Shown here: one piece after another, positions 23,684 through 32,762 of the stretch
Layout: each line of letters starts with the position of its first letter
How positions within the stretch are numbered: position 1 is the first letter of the stretch
Assembly (NCBI RefSeq): GCF_913058315.1
Contig: NZ_CAJXQY010000041.1
Span: 1-32,797, forward strand
Direction of reading: 5' to 3'
Length of the DNA stretch: 32,797 bases
Source of the DNA: an uncultured Alteromonas sp.
GTDB lineage: Bacteria; Pseudomonadota; Gammaproteobacteria; Enterobacterales; Alteromonadaceae
Notes under the pieces: generated by a model
The model's database searches: none
Told to the model about the DNA's origin: nothing
The model's input: the letters and a program-made list of their open reading frames with translations, nothing else
Program-made: the position numbers and the translations under genes

Positions 23684-25915
23684 ATGAAATTGAAGAAGAC
23701 TTTATCATTAGCGGCAGCCGTGGCCATTGCCATGTCACCGGTGGTGCTGACATCACCTGCCCATGCGAATGCTGCAGAGCCTAAAGCTAATAGTTTTTGG
23801 TGGCCTGAACAGCTAGACCTGAGCCAGTTACGTGCTCACGGCGCAGAATCAAACCCATATGGTGAAGACTTTGATTATGCCAAAGAATTCAACTCCCTGG
23901 ATCTAGAGGCGGTAAAAGCAGATTTACGTAAAGTACTGACTGATTCACAAGACTGGTGGCCAGCAGATTATGGTCATTATGGTCCTTTTTTCATTCGAAT
24001 GGCGTGGCATGCAGCCGGCACTTACCGAATTCACGACGGTCGCGGTGGCGCCGGTGGTGGTCAGCAACGCTTTGACCCGCTGAACAGCTGGCCGGATAAC
24101 GTCAACCTCGACAAAGCCCGTCGCCTGATTTGGCCGGTCAAACAAAAGTATGGCCGCAAAATTTCCTGGGCCGATCTGATGGCGTTAACCGGTAACGTAG
24201 CGCTGGAAGACATGGGCTTCAAGACCTTTGGTTATGCCGGTGGCCGTGAAGACGACTGGGAGCCGGATTATGTTTACTGGGGTCCTGAAGAAAAGATGCT
24301 GACCGATGAGCGTCGCGATAAATTTGGTAAACTGAAAGGCCCCTTAGCGGCAGTAGAAATGGGGCTGATTTACGTTAACCCGGAAGGCCCGCACGGAAAT
24401 CCGGATCCACTGGCTGCAGCCAAAGACATCCGTATGTCATTTGGTCGGATGGCGATGAATGACGAAGAAATTGTTGCGCTGATTGCCGGCGGTCACACGT
24501 TCGGTAAAGCCCATGGCGCCAAAAAACCGGCTGACTGTGTCGATGCAGAGCCTGCGGCGGCCGATATAGAAGAGCAAGGCTTTGGCTGGAAAAACAAGTG
24601 TGATAAAGGCCACTCAGAAGACACGACCAGCAGTGGCCTGGAAGGCGCCTGGACAGTCACTCCAACCCAGTGGACAACAAATTATCTGGATAACCTGTTT
24701 AGCTTTAACTGGGTGAAAACTAAGAGCCCGGCTGGTGCAACGCAGTGGATCCCGGACGATCCTGCAGCCGCCAACATGGTGCCTGATGCCCATGTGAAAG
24801 GTAAGCGTCATGCGCCTATTATGTTCACCACCGATATCGCTATTAAGAAAGACCCGGAGTTCCGCAAGATTGCCGAACGTTTCCGCGCCGATCCGGCCGA
24901 GTATGAACTGGCGTTTGCTAAAGCCTGGTTTAAATTGAATCACCGGGATCTCGGTCCTCGTGCCCGCTATTTAGGCGATGAGGTGCCAGATGAAGTATTG
25001 GTATGGCAGGATCCGGTTCCTGAAGTAAACCATGACCTGGTCACCGATGCTGACGTTCGTAAATTGAAGGCGAACATTCTGGACACCGGTTTGAGCGTAT
25101 CTGAACTGGTGCGTGTAGCCTGGGCATCGGCTGCGAGCTTCCGCGGTACCGATATGCGAGGCGGTGCCAATGGCGCCCGTGTGCGGTTAGCACCACAGAA
25201 TGGCTGGGCTGTGAATAACCCTGATGAACTCGACAAAGTATTGTTAAAACTCGAACAGGTAAAACGTGACTTTAACCGAAAAGCATCGGGTAATAAGCGC
25301 ATCTCCACTGCTGATATTATTGTGCTGGCGGGCGCGGCGGCAATTGAAAAAGCGGCAAAAAATGCCGGCCACTCAATTACCGTTCCGTTTGTACCGGGCC
25401 GTATGGATGCGTCACAAGAAATGACCGACGTCCAGTCTTTTGCTGTACTGGAGCCAACTGCCGATGCATTTCGTAATTTTTACGACCCTGAAATGAACTA
25501 CCTGTCGCCAACCGAAATGCTGGTCGAACGGGCGGATTATCTGAACCTTTCAGTACCAGAAATGACTGCACTGCTAGGTGGTATGCGGGCTCTCGATGCT
25601 AACTACCAGGGCATGGATCATGGCGTATTAACTAACACGCCAGGGGCACTGAACAATGCTTTCTTCACCAACCTGCTGGACATGGGAACCAAATGGCATA
25701 AAACCGATGAAGAAGGGGTTTATGAAGGTGTCGACCGTGCCTCGGGCAAAGCGAAGTGGACGGCAACGCCAGTGGATCTGATCTTTGGCTCAAATACAGA
25801 GCTGCGAGCAATCGCTGAAGTGTACGCAGCAGCCGATGCTGAACAGAAATTTGTTTCAGACTTTGTTGATGCGTGGGTAAAAGTAATGCAAAACGACCGC
25901 TTCGATCTGAAGTAA
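23684..25915 (+). CDS. katG: Catalase-peroxidase KatG with a signal peptide
   Basis: A 743-residue bifunctional haem enzyme that breaks down H2O2. Distal residues Arg105, Trp108 and His109 ([11 protein letters not shown]), Tyr230 (GLIYVNPEG) and Met256 (SFGRM) supply the Trp-Tyr-Met adduct needed for catalase activity, with spacing close to E. coli KatG. The proximal haem ligand is His271 ([11 protein letters not shown]). A degenerate second haem-free domain fills the C-terminal half. Unusually, it begins with a signal peptide ([18 protein letters not shown], cleavage near AHA), so it should work in the periplasm, like plasmid-borne KatP and some marine KatG. The start at 23684 has GAGGAAGGA upstream. 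It is monocistronic with a strong terminator. Confidence 0.95.
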   Translation: MKLKKTLSLAAAVAIAMSPVVLTSPAHANAAEPKANSFWWPEQLDLSQLRAHGAESNPYGEDFDYAKEFNSLDLEAVKADLRKVLTDSQDWWPADYGHYGPFFIRMAWHAAGTYRIHDGRGGAGGGQQRFDPLNSWPDNVNLDKARRLIWPVKQKYGRKISWADLMALTGNVALEDMGFKTFGYAGGREDDWEPDYVYWGPEEKMLTDERRDKFGKLKGPLAAVEMGLIYVNPEGPHGNPDPLAAAKDIRMSFGRMAMNDEEIVALIAGGHTFGKAHGAKKPADCVDAEPAAADIEEQGFGWKNKCDKGHSEDTTSSGLEGAWTVTPTQWTTNYLDNLFSFNWVKTKSPAGATQWIPDDPAAANMVPDAHVKGKRHAPIMFTTDIAIKKDPEFRKIAERFRADPAEYELAFAKAWFKLNHRDLGPRARYLGDEVPDEVLVWQDPVPEVNHDLVTDADVRKLKANILDTGLSVSELVRVAWASAASFRGTDMRGGANGARVRLAPQNGWAVNNPDELDKVLLKLEQVKRDFNRKASGNKRISTADIIVLAGAAAIEKAAKNAGHSITVPFVPGRMDASQEMTDVQSFAVLEPTADAFRNFYDPEMNYLSPTEMLVERADYLNLSVPEMTALLGGMRALDANYQGMDHGVLTNTPGALNNAFFTNLLDMGTKWHKTDEEGVYEGVDRASGKAKWTATPVDLIFGSNTELRAIAEVYAAADAEQKFVSDFVDAWVKVMQNDRFDLK

Positions 25916-25936
25916 CCCGTCATTGCTATGGAACAG

Positions 25937-25965
25937 ACAGGTGGCTCTCAGCCACCTGTTTTTTT
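25937..25965 (+). terminator. Strong intrinsic terminator of katG
   Basis: ACAGGTGGCT (25937-25946) pairs perfectly with AGCCACCTGT (25950-25959) over a CTC loop and is followed by a run of T to 25965. It lies 22 bp after the stop. Confidence 0.93.
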
Positions 25966-25984
25966 ACTCTCTGTGACACTCAGC

Positions 25985-26167
25985 TCACAAGAAGCCGGCC
26001 ACCTCAAGGACTTGTCGCACCTGGCCTTCAGTAATTGCGCTCGGACAAACTCCACGGTTAATCAATTCTTCCCGAACCACCGATGGATCGCAAGGTGATG
26101 CCACCTCTACTTCTTTTTTAATGTACTTAGCCAGTTGCTGTTGTAGTTGTCGGGTTAAACAAGACAT
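25985..26167 (-). CDS. Small hypothetical protein (60 residues)
   Basis: A 60-residue soluble ORF with a proper ribosome site (AGAGG six bases before ATG), two cysteines after the first few residues (CDP, VCP) and a predicted helical start (LTRQLQQQLAKYIKKEVEV). It resembles no family I know. The ribosome site and balanced composition favour a real gene, but the short length leaves doubt. The related 26178 repeat lies just upstream of its start, so the repeat may carry its promoter. Confidence 0.5.
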   Translation of the reverse strand: MSCLTRQLQQQLAKYIKKEVEVASPCDPSVVREELINRGVCPSAITEGQVRQVLEVAGFL

Positions 26168-26177
26168 AAATACCTCT

Positions 26178-26282
26178 AATACGCTTTGCTTGGGTCAGAC
26201 ACCATCCAGGATTGGCGAGCCAGAAATCGTTAATGCTTCACTACAGCATAAACCGGGCCAGACTCACTTTTATTAAGCGTAT
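26178..26282. repeat. Degenerate relative of the 4164 repeat cluster, bounded by inverted ends
   Basis: It starts with AATACGCTTTGCTTGG (26178-26193), an exact 16-base match to 4152-4167, followed by GTCAGACAC where the other locus has ACAGTCAC. About 100 bp on, CCAGACTCACTTTT and AAGCGTAT (26275-26282) follow; AAGCGTAT is the reverse complement of ATACGCTT at the left end (26179-26186). The segment so looks like a short element with inverted ends. It has no ORF. A further GGTCAGACTGTC lies at about 26321-26332. Confidence 0.55.
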
Positions 26283-26391
26283 CAGTCACCTGCAAAAATT
26301 AGGGTCATAAGCACCCGGTCAGACTGTCAAATTATTCGACAAATATGTCCATATCAAAGAAAAACGGCCACGATTTTGTCGATAAAAACGC

Positions 26392-26397
26392 TATAAT
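26392..26397 (+). promoter_or_regulatory. Probable -10 box (TATAAT) of the exporter gene
   Basis: An exact TATAAT lies 30 bp before the ATG of the APC-family exporter, in an otherwise AT-rich stretch. No good -35 is found at 16-18 bp, so this is a partial match only. Confidence 0.35.
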
Positions 26398-26427
26398 CGC
26401 CTTCCTCTGCTCACACTGACACCTGTT

Positions 26428-27678
26428 ATGAGTCACTCTTCACACAAAATCGGTCGTTGGCACGGCGCTGGCCTGTTAACCACAACACTCCTTGGCACCA
26501 GCGTATTTATCCTGCCGCAGATGACCATTAAGCTTGCCGGCGACTACGCATTGTTGAGCTGGGTGCTGCTTATTTCGGCCATCCTCCCGGTAGCGATGGT
26601 GTTTGCAAAACTCTCGTCTCACTACCCTCACGCTGGTGGTCCGGCTTTCTTTGTGGAGAAAGCCTTTGGTGTTACGGCTGGCAGAACCATCGGTATGATG
26701 TTCTTGTTTGTGGTCCCGATCGGTGCGCCTGCTGCGATAATTATGACCTACTGGTTTATTGAAACCCTGTTGCAGTTGCCCCCTGTGTGGTCTTTGCCCG
26801 TGCAGTTAGCGATAGTCGGTTTGCTGCTGGTGTTAAATTATCGGGGCGTGCAGTTTTCTGCCACCTTACAACTGGGCCTGACATTTATTATCACCCTGGT
26901 GGTTTGCGCACTGCTTATAGGCGGCAGCCTGATGCCGGCACCAGTCTCGCTGAGCACCGCCGATTTCCGGCTGGATAGCACTCTGGCAGCCATGGGGTTG
27001 GCGTTCTGGAGTTTTCTGGGAATTGAAGCGTTATCGCATCTGGCCAATGATTTTCGCGATCCCAAACGGGATCTGGTGCCTGCCATAATGCTGGGTACTT
27101 TATTAGTCGGGGCCATATATATAGGTTGTACGTATTTACTGGTCGATGTCACCACATCCGATACACTGGCGATGGTGGATGTATTTAACCAGATTATCGG
27201 GGGATACGGCGCTTATGTGATTGGCTTGCTGGGCGTTGCCGGCGGTCTGGCTACAGTTAATGTGTACACTGCCAGTCTGTCGCGCCTGGCCTGGAGTCTG
27301 AGTCAGGACGGCGTTTTACCGGTTTATTTTGGCACGCTTAACCGATACGGCGTACCACAACGGGCTTTACAGGCAATCCTGCTGATTATGTCGATGACGC
27401 TGATCATTACGCATTTTTCAACCCATAACCTGGAAGACTTAATTGGCTGGGTTAATGGCGTTTTTGTCCTCATTTATCTGGCCAGTATGCTGGCAGCCTT
27501 TAAGTTATTGTCGCCACGACTGCGCCCTCTGGTTTACTTCGGCTGTCTGTTTTGCAGCGTTATTGCCTTGGGACTGGGTAACAAAATGCTTTATGCACTG
27601 GCTTTGTTTACGCTGTTTGCCCCTTTGATATGGTACCAACAGCGCCATCTCAAACTTAAGCACCCGTATAGTTGTTAA
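26428..27678 (+). CDS. yjeH: YjeH-like APC-family amino-acid exporter
   Basis: A 416-residue, 12-helix inner-membrane transporter of the amino acid-polyamine-organocation superfamily. It follows E. coli YjeH in order: GLLTTTLLGTSVFILPQ, HYPHAGGPAFFVEKAFG, FLFVVPIGAPAA, FWSFLGIEALSHLANDFRDPKRD, GCTYLLV, LATVNVYTASLSRLAW and INGVF-like VNGVFVLIYLASML. In E. coli this protein exports methionine and branched-chain amino acids. The substrate here is assumed by similarity. It converges on a LysR gene, and the two stop codons overlap in a TTAA. Confidence 0.88.
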   Translation: MSHSSHKIGRWHGAGLLTTTLLGTSVFILPQMTIKLAGDYALLSWVLLISAILPVAMVFAKLSSHYPHAGGPAFFVEKAFGVTAGRTIGMMFLFVVPIGAPAAIIMTYWFIETLLQLPPVWSLPVQLAIVGLLLVLNYRGVQFSATLQLGLTFIITLVVCALLIGGSLMPAPVSLSTADFRLDSTLAAMGLAFWSFLGIEALSHLANDFRDPKRDLVPAIMLGTLLVGAIYIGCTYLLVDVTTSDTLAMVDVFNQIIGGYGAYVIGLLGVAGGLATVNVYTASLSRLAWSLSQDGVLPVYFGTLNRYGVPQRALQAILLIMSMTLIITHFSTHNLEDLIGWVNGVFVLIYLASMLAAFKLLSPRLRPLVYFGCLFCSVIALGLGNKMLYALALFTLFAPLIWYQQRHLKLKHPYSC

Positions 27679-28688
27679 AGCACGCTAGCCGTTGAGGTTG
27701 GCGTGATGCCCACTGACCTGGATTCATTCTTCGGCAATTTATTCATTAAATTGCCGCGCCAATGGCCGGCAGCCTGCTCAGCACCACTGACTTCCTGAAT
27801 AATACTTAACATCTTCACCATCGCATCAGTCATGGCAAAAGTACTGTTAGTTGCTGCGAGCACCTGTCGCTTCATATCAGGCTGGGTGATCTTCAACGAC
27901 TTTATGACTTTGCTTTCTTCCAGATGATACATAGCAGAAGAAGGCAAAATCATTAATCCTTCGCCCTGAATCACCTGACGCAATCCTGTCATCAATTGGC
28001 CGGAGTACGCCTTGTCATGTTTAAGCGCGACGCCGGTATCCCGTTCATATTTTTCAATCAGGCGGCCGAGTGCATCTTTGGGGCCGGGGGTTAACAGTTC
28101 AAACTGACTCAGCTCCCAAAAACAAATAACGTCGCGGTTTCGCAATAACTGATAGTATGCGGAAGCTTCGTTAACGCCCACTACCAGATACATAAACTCT
28201 TCAATAAGCGGGTAAGCCGACATAAAGCGCGGCTCTACTTCCTGTTCGTAAGTTAGCGCTATATCAACCTGATTGGTTTTCAGCCATTCTTTCACCGCAT
28301 ATGACGGACCAGTACTGATTTCCAGTTTCAACTGAGGATAGGACTCATTTACCAACGCAATTAAAGACATTGACAGTACATTACCAATCGATGGCAACAT
28401 GCCAACCCGCACTACGCCATGCTGATTGGCTGCCAGCTGGTGTAACTCCATCTTTGCGGCATTGATATCTTCAATCAGTTTTTTTGCATGCTTCTCGAAA
28501 ACCTCACCGGCGGTCGTAAGACTAACGCCTTTGAAGCTTCTCTCAAACAATGCACTTCCCATTTCACGTTCAAGGTTAGCTAATTGCTGACTTATCGCCG
28601 GTTGGGCGATATCCAGTTCCCTTGCAGCAGCAGCAATACTTCCTTTTTGAACCGTGACAAGAAAATACTGAAGCTGTTTGGAATTCAT
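27675..28688 (-). CDS. LysR-family transcriptional regulator
   Basis: A 337-residue LysR-type regulator. The helix-turn-helix lies near residues 3-60 (MNSKQLQYFLVTVQKGSIAA, DIAQPAISQQLANLE), followed by the two-lobed effector domain (about 90-290). An unusual tail of about 40 residues is rich in basic, Asn and Ser/Thr residues. I chose the ATG at 28688 because the family start matches there; two Met codons upstream (28718, 28751) would add residues without homology. It is divergent from the TonB receptor gene across about 475 bp and may control it. Its stop overlaps that of yjeH. Confidence 0.88.
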   Translation of the reverse strand: MNSKQLQYFLVTVQKGSIAAAARELDIAQPAISQQLANLEREMGSALFERSFKGVSLTTAGEVFEKHAKKLIEDINAAKMELHQLAANQHGVVRVGMLPSIGNVLSMSLIALVNESYPQLKLEISTGPSYAVKEWLKTNQVDIALTYEQEVEPRFMSAYPLIEEFMYLVVGVNEASAYYQLLRNRDVICFWELSQFELLTPGPKDALGRLIEKYERDTGVALKHDKAYSGQLMTGLRQVIQGEGLMILPSSAMYHLEESKVIKSLKITQPDMKRQVLAATNSTFAMTDAMVKMLSIIQEVSGAEQAAGHWRGNLMNKLPKNESRSVGITPTSTASVL

Positions 28689-29163
28689 ATATTGGCTACT
28701 CAACTCGTCAATATTCATAGCAAACTGCGGGAAATCATAGGTTTGTAACATTCACTACAATTTGCCGCGTGCTGTTCATTTCTATTTTAATTTCAGCAAG
28801 TTACATGCCACCAAATGGTCAGGTTTTGGAGCCGAAGTGTTAATTTTTTGTAGTAAGCGCATTTATTATAAAATATTTTATTTGCCCAGCAAGGCATTAA
28901 GCCTTTGTAATTTAATAACTTTTACGCAGGGTCAATATTTTCTTTATAACCCTCAACATTCTTTTTTCTTCCGGAAACGCTTGCTCTTTTTTTAGTCTCT
29001 GTACTGTCGTCAGCAAAGTCTGACGCGCTCATTAAGTCCAAATAATGTTTAAATTTGGTGCTTTTACGATCCAATTTGGGGCAGGTTTAGCCAGCGACGT
29101 GATTTCACGCCTATCGTAGATGCACCTAAAAAGATCATAGCGATATGACAATTTAGGGAACAC
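28689..29163. promoter_or_regulatory. Divergent promoter region of the LysR and TonB receptor genes
   Basis: No credible gene is seen, although a 77-codon reading frame (28762-28995) is open with no sign of coding. Structures: a clean hairpin CGTCAG-CAAAGT-CTGACG (29008-29025), a dyad CCAAAT-N9-ATTTGG (29038-29058) and a further CCAA-T-TTGG palindrome (29071-29079). The two related dyads sit 85-125 bp before the receptor start and are operator candidates for the adjacent LysR protein. An AGGGA ribosome site precedes the receptor ATG. Confidence 0.45.
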
Positions 29164-31740
29164 ATGATGAAACTCAAGAAATTAAATGCAGCAATACTGG
29201 CAGGTCTTGCCGGTTATTCGCTTTCGATGACTGTCGCAACCACTGCATTAGCAGAAGAAGAGGCAGCGGAAGAGAATGTTGAGAAAATCGCAGTTGTGGG
29301 TGCCCGTGGTGCGCCTCGCTCCGTAACCAGCTCTCCAGTACCGGTTGATGTATTAACCGCTGAAGACATTACTGGTGTGGCGTCATCAGACATGAATGAC
29401 ATCATGATGACACTGGTTCCATCATATACCCTGACCCGTCAGCCCATTTCTGATGGTGGTACTTTTATTCGTCCGGCGCAATTACGCGGCCTGCCAACTG
29501 ACAAAACTCTGGTACTGGTTAACGGTAAACGTCGCCATCGTGCTGCACTGGTTGAAATTGGTGGTTCTGGTACCCAGGGCCCTGATATTGCAACCATTCC
29601 TACTGCTGCGTTGGGCAGTGTAGAGGTTCTGCGAGACGGTGCAGCGGCACAGTACGGTTCTGATGCCATCGCCGGGGTTATCAACTTCCAGCTGAAAAAC
29701 AATGCTGAAGGCGGCTCATTATCGCTGGATATTGGCCAGTATTATGAAGGTGACGGCGACCAGTACACCATCAGTGGTAACAAAGGTTTCTCTTTAGGTG
29801 ACGACGGTTTCTTAAGCATCTCTGCAGAAGTCACTGATTCAGAGGCGACTTACCGCGGTGAGCAATATTGTGAAAGCTGGTTCTGTGTAGACGAACAAAG
29901 TGATGAATACATCGCAGCAGCGGAAGCAATGGGTAACTCAGTCCACGGTTCTCCTCAGGTACAGCCTTGGGGTCAGCCAAACTATAGTGGCGCAAAAGTT
30001 TTCCTGAATGCCGGTTATGCAATTAACTCAGACATGGAAATTTACTCTTTCGCTAACTATTCAGAAAGTGAAGGCGATGGTTCATTCTTCTATCGTTACC
30101 CAGGTAACGGCACCATAGAAGACCTGCGCGAACCTGATGGCTCTATCTACAGCCCACTGGAAAAATTCCCGGGTGGTTTTACGCCGCGCTTCTTCGGTGA
30201 TATCACTGATTACTCTTTCGCAGCCGGCTTAAAAGGCATGACCGGTTCGCTAGGTTATGATATCAGCGGCCGTTACGGTTATAACGAAATTTCTTATACC
30301 CTTAAAAACACCATTAACCCATCAATGGGTCCTGACTCGCCTACTTCCTTTAAGCCAGGCGATCTGAGCAACGATGAATTACAATTCCAGGCTGATTTTA
30401 CTTATGATCTGGCTGAATACGTACTGGCATTTGGTGCCAGCTACATGGAAGAATCCTATGAAATTTCGGCAGGTGACGCCGCTTCAGTAGAAGTAGGTGA
30501 TTACTCTTCTCCTGATCCATGGGGCTTCTGTGACGGCACGGCATCAGCTGACGCACTGGCATCTGCCCTGGCAAATGGCCTGGATTGTAGTGATTCAAGT
30601 GACCCGGTTTATACTGCTGTAGGCGTTGGCTCTAACGGTTTCCCTGGTTATTCAGCTGCCTACACTGGTACTTACGAGCGTGATTCTTACGCTGTATACG
30701 CTGATATCTCAGGTGACATCACTGATAAGTTATTCGCACAAGCGGCAATACGTTACGAAGATTACTCAGACTTTGGCTCTGAGGTGGTTTACAAAATTGC
30801 CGGTATTTTCCAGGTAACTGACGAAATTGCTGTTCGTTCATCATTTGGTACTGGTTTCCGCGCGCCGACTCCTGGTCAGCAAGGTACGACCAACGTATCA
30901 ACCCGTTTACCCAATGGTTTACCGGTAGCAACCGGTCTGTTCCCGGCTGGCAGTGCAACGGCACAGGCACTGGGTGCATCACCGCTTAAACCTGAAACGT
31001 CGACTAACTTCACCTTAGGTGCGACTGCTGATGTAGGCAACTTCACCTTAACAGTGGATTACTACCGCATTCTGCTGGAAGACCGTGTTAACGCTATTTC
31101 CACCCTGGACGTGTCTGCAACTGAAGTAACCGACCCGGATGCAGATGGTTATGACGCGTATCAACGTTACCTGGCACTTGATGCAGCAGGCGTTGACGGT
31201 GCTAATACCATCGGTGGTGTATTCTACTTCCAGAACGCATTCGATACGGTAACTCAGGGTATTGATATTGTTGGTACCTATAACTTTGAATCTGAGTACG
31301 GTGATACCACTATCACTGCATCGATGAACTTTGCCGACCAGAACTTTAACTCTGATCCTAAAGTGTATTTCAACAACGAAGCTATCTACGACTTCTTAAA
31401 TGGTACGCCAGCTACTCGCGGTGTTTTATCTGTAAAACACGCTATGGATGACATGTCATTTACCGCTCGTATGAATTACTTCGGTGGTTACTCAAATTCT
31501 GACGGTGCCAGCCAGTTGTCAGCAATCCAGATCTTTGAGCCTGAAGTCATGTTTGACTTAGAAGGTACTTACTTCATCAGCGAGATGCTGTCTGTGTCAG
31601 CCGGTGCCCGTAACCTGTTCGACAACTACCCGGATGCGGGTGAGATTGGCGAAACTTGTTGTGGTCGTATCTACCGTTCTGACTCTATCGTTGACTGGCA
31701 GGGTGGTTACTACTACATGCGCCTCAACATGAGCTTCTAA
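29164..31740 (+). CDS. TonB-dependent outer-membrane receptor
   Basis: An 858-residue TonB-dependent receptor. The signal peptide ends near TALA-EE. A short TonB-box-like segment (EKIAVVGARG) precedes the plug (about 45-175: SSPVPVDVLTAEDI, RPAQLRGLPTDKTLVLVNGKRRH, VEVLRDGAAAQYGSDAIAGVINF), then the barrel, ending in RLNMSF. RGLPTDKTLVLVNGKRRH is typical of the class common in Alteromonas and Xanthomonas that take up sugars and other organics. Several Cys pairs (CESWFC, CC near 825) may form loop disulfides. It is transcribed toward a TauE/SafE permease and a Tat protein, with a hairpin after the stop. Start chosen at the first of two adjacent ATGs; the second is equally possible. Ligand unknown. 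Confidence 0.92.
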   Translation: MMKLKKLNAAILAGLAGYSLSMTVATTALAEEEAAEENVEKIAVVGARGAPRSVTSSPVPVDVLTAEDITGVASSDMNDIMMTLVPSYTLTRQPISDGGTFIRPAQLRGLPTDKTLVLVNGKRRHRAALVEIGGSGTQGPDIATIPTAALGSVEVLRDGAAAQYGSDAIAGVINFQLKNNAEGGSLSLDIGQYYEGDGDQYTISGNKGFSLGDDGFLSISAEVTDSEATYRGEQYCESWFCVDEQSDEYIAAAEAMGNSVHGSPQVQPWGQPNYSGAKVFLNAGYAINSDMEIYSFANYSESEGDGSFFYRYPGNGTIEDLREPDGSIYSPLEKFPGGFTPRFFGDITDYSFAAGLKGMTGSLGYDISGRYGYNEISYTLKNTINPSMGPDSPTSFKPGDLSNDELQFQADFTYDLAEYVLAFGASYMEESYEISAGDAASVEVGDYSSPDPWGFCDGTASADALASALANGLDCSDSSDPVYTAVGVGSNGFPGYSAAYTGTYERDSYAVYADISGDITDKLFAQAAIRYEDYSDFGSEVVYKIAGIFQVTDEIAVRSSFGTGFRAPTPGQQGTTNVSTRLPNGLPVATGLFPAGSATAQALGASPLKPETSTNFTLGATADVGNFTLTVDYYRILLEDRVNAISTLDVSATEVTDPDADGYDAYQRYLALDAAGVDGANTIGGVFYFQNAFDTVTQGIDIVGTYNFESEYGDTTITASMNFADQNFNSDPKVYFNNEAIYDFLNGTPATRGVLSVKHAMDDMSFTARMNYFGGYSNSDGASQLSAIQIFEPEVMFDLEGTYFISEMLSVSAGARNLFDNYPDAGEIGETCCGRIYRSDSIVDWQGGYYYMRLNMSF

Positions 31741-31769
31741 GCAGCTTATCCCTAAAAATAAACCTGTTA

Positions 31770-31793
31770 TCGACCAGCCTCTAGGCTGGTCGA
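31770..31793 (+). terminator. Hairpin after the TonB receptor gene
   Basis: CGACCAGCC (31771-31779) and GGCTGGTCG (31784-31792) form a perfect 9-bp stem over a TCTA loop, with one more T-A pair outside. A weak T-rich tail (ACTTTATC) follows. It probably ends or attenuates the receptor transcript. Confidence 0.65.
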
Positions 31794-31909
31794 CTTTATC
31801 AGGTCACTCATCGCTATCAAGGCGACAAACCGCACAAAACGTTATAATTTCTACCGTATAAAAATAATAAAAAACCGAATAATTATTTAACTAGTGGAGC
31901 ACTGTTGTT

Positions 31910-32731
31910 ATGGAGATTGAACTCGTCTGGTTCGTCCTCACTTTGTGCGTTGCGGGCGCGGTCGCAGGCATAACTTCTGGCCTTTTTGGCAACGGAGGAG
32001 GTTTTGTTGTAGTCCCAGCCCTTCTCGCGGTATTTCCTTTCTTTACCCCTAATTCTGAAGAGTTAGTTAAAGTCGCTATTGGTACCTCATTGGCATCAAT
32101 TGTGATTTCAAGTGCTCGTTCAGTCTTAGCACACAAGAAACGAGGGGCAGTCGATTTTGACATGCTCAAATCGTGGTCAGTGTGGATCATACTTGGTGTA
32201 TTAGGCGGTGTAGCCATTGCTAACCACACCAGCAGCACCGGACTGACAATGGTGTTTGCCGGCGGCGTATTACTCTATTCAATTTACTTTCTGTTTCCGG
32301 AGTTTGTGGTTCGTCCCGGTATGTCATTTTCAATGCCACAAGGCATTGGCAAAAGCGTGCTGGCTTTTGTAATAGGTGGCTTTTCTGCTTTGCTTGGTAT
32401 TGGTGGTGGCACACCGACGGTGATTACCATGGTGATGTGTCGCCGCACCATTCAACAAGCGGTAGCAACAGCTGCCGGGGTTGGTTTCCTGATTGGCTTA
32501 CCCGGCGCAATTGGCTTCCTGTTTATGGAAAACACTAACCCACAGGGTATGCCGGTAGGCACAGTAGGCTATATCAATTTACCAGCTTTGCTAGCTATCA
32601 GTATTGGTTCAATTCTGACCGCACCCATTGGTGCATCAATGGCACACAGCTTTAGTGAAAAAATGCTTAAACGCTTATTTGGTATTTACCTGGTGATTGT
32701 ATCAGTTGCCATGTTTGCCAAAGCGTTATAA
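31910..32731 (+). CDS. TauE/SafE-family (TSUP) membrane permease
   Basis: A 273-residue inner-membrane protein with about eight helices in two repeats. Each repeat begins with a glycine-rich motif of the family: GITSGLFGNGGGFVVVPAL (near 20-38) and GGFSALLGIGGGTPTV (near 155-170). Members export sulfite, sulfoacetate or related organosulfonates and other organic anions. Which substrate applies is unknown. It follows the receptor after 170 bp and precedes a probable Tat-exported protein by about 30 bp, so the last two are probably co-transcribed. GGAG lies about ten bases before the ATG. Confidence 0.88.
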   Translation: MEIELVWFVLTLCVAGAVAGITSGLFGNGGGFVVVPALLAVFPFFTPNSEELVKVAIGTSLASIVISSARSVLAHKKRGAVDFDMLKSWSVWIILGVLGGVAIANHTSSTGLTMVFAGGVLLYSIYFLFPEFVVRPGMSFSMPQGIGKSVLAFVIGGFSALLGIGGGTPTVITMVMCRRTIQQAVATAAGVGFLIGLPGAIGFLFMENTNPQGMPVGTVGYINLPALLAISIGSILTAPIGASMAHSFSEKMLKRLFGIYLVIVSVAMFAKAL

Positions 32732-32762
32732 CGCTCACACATTAAAATAAGAGGAACAGTCA

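Noticed and set aside
24650-24660. An exact TGGACAGTCAC inside katG, same as the repeat core
   Set aside because: It codes for a conserved Trp-Thr-Val-Thr segment of KatG (AWTVTPTQW) and has no flanking repeat similarity; a coincidence.
28762-28995. 77-codon reading frame in the LysR/TonB receptor gap
   Set aside because: No ribosome site, composition rich in Phe and Leu from AT-rich DNA, and it crosses the candidate promoter region.
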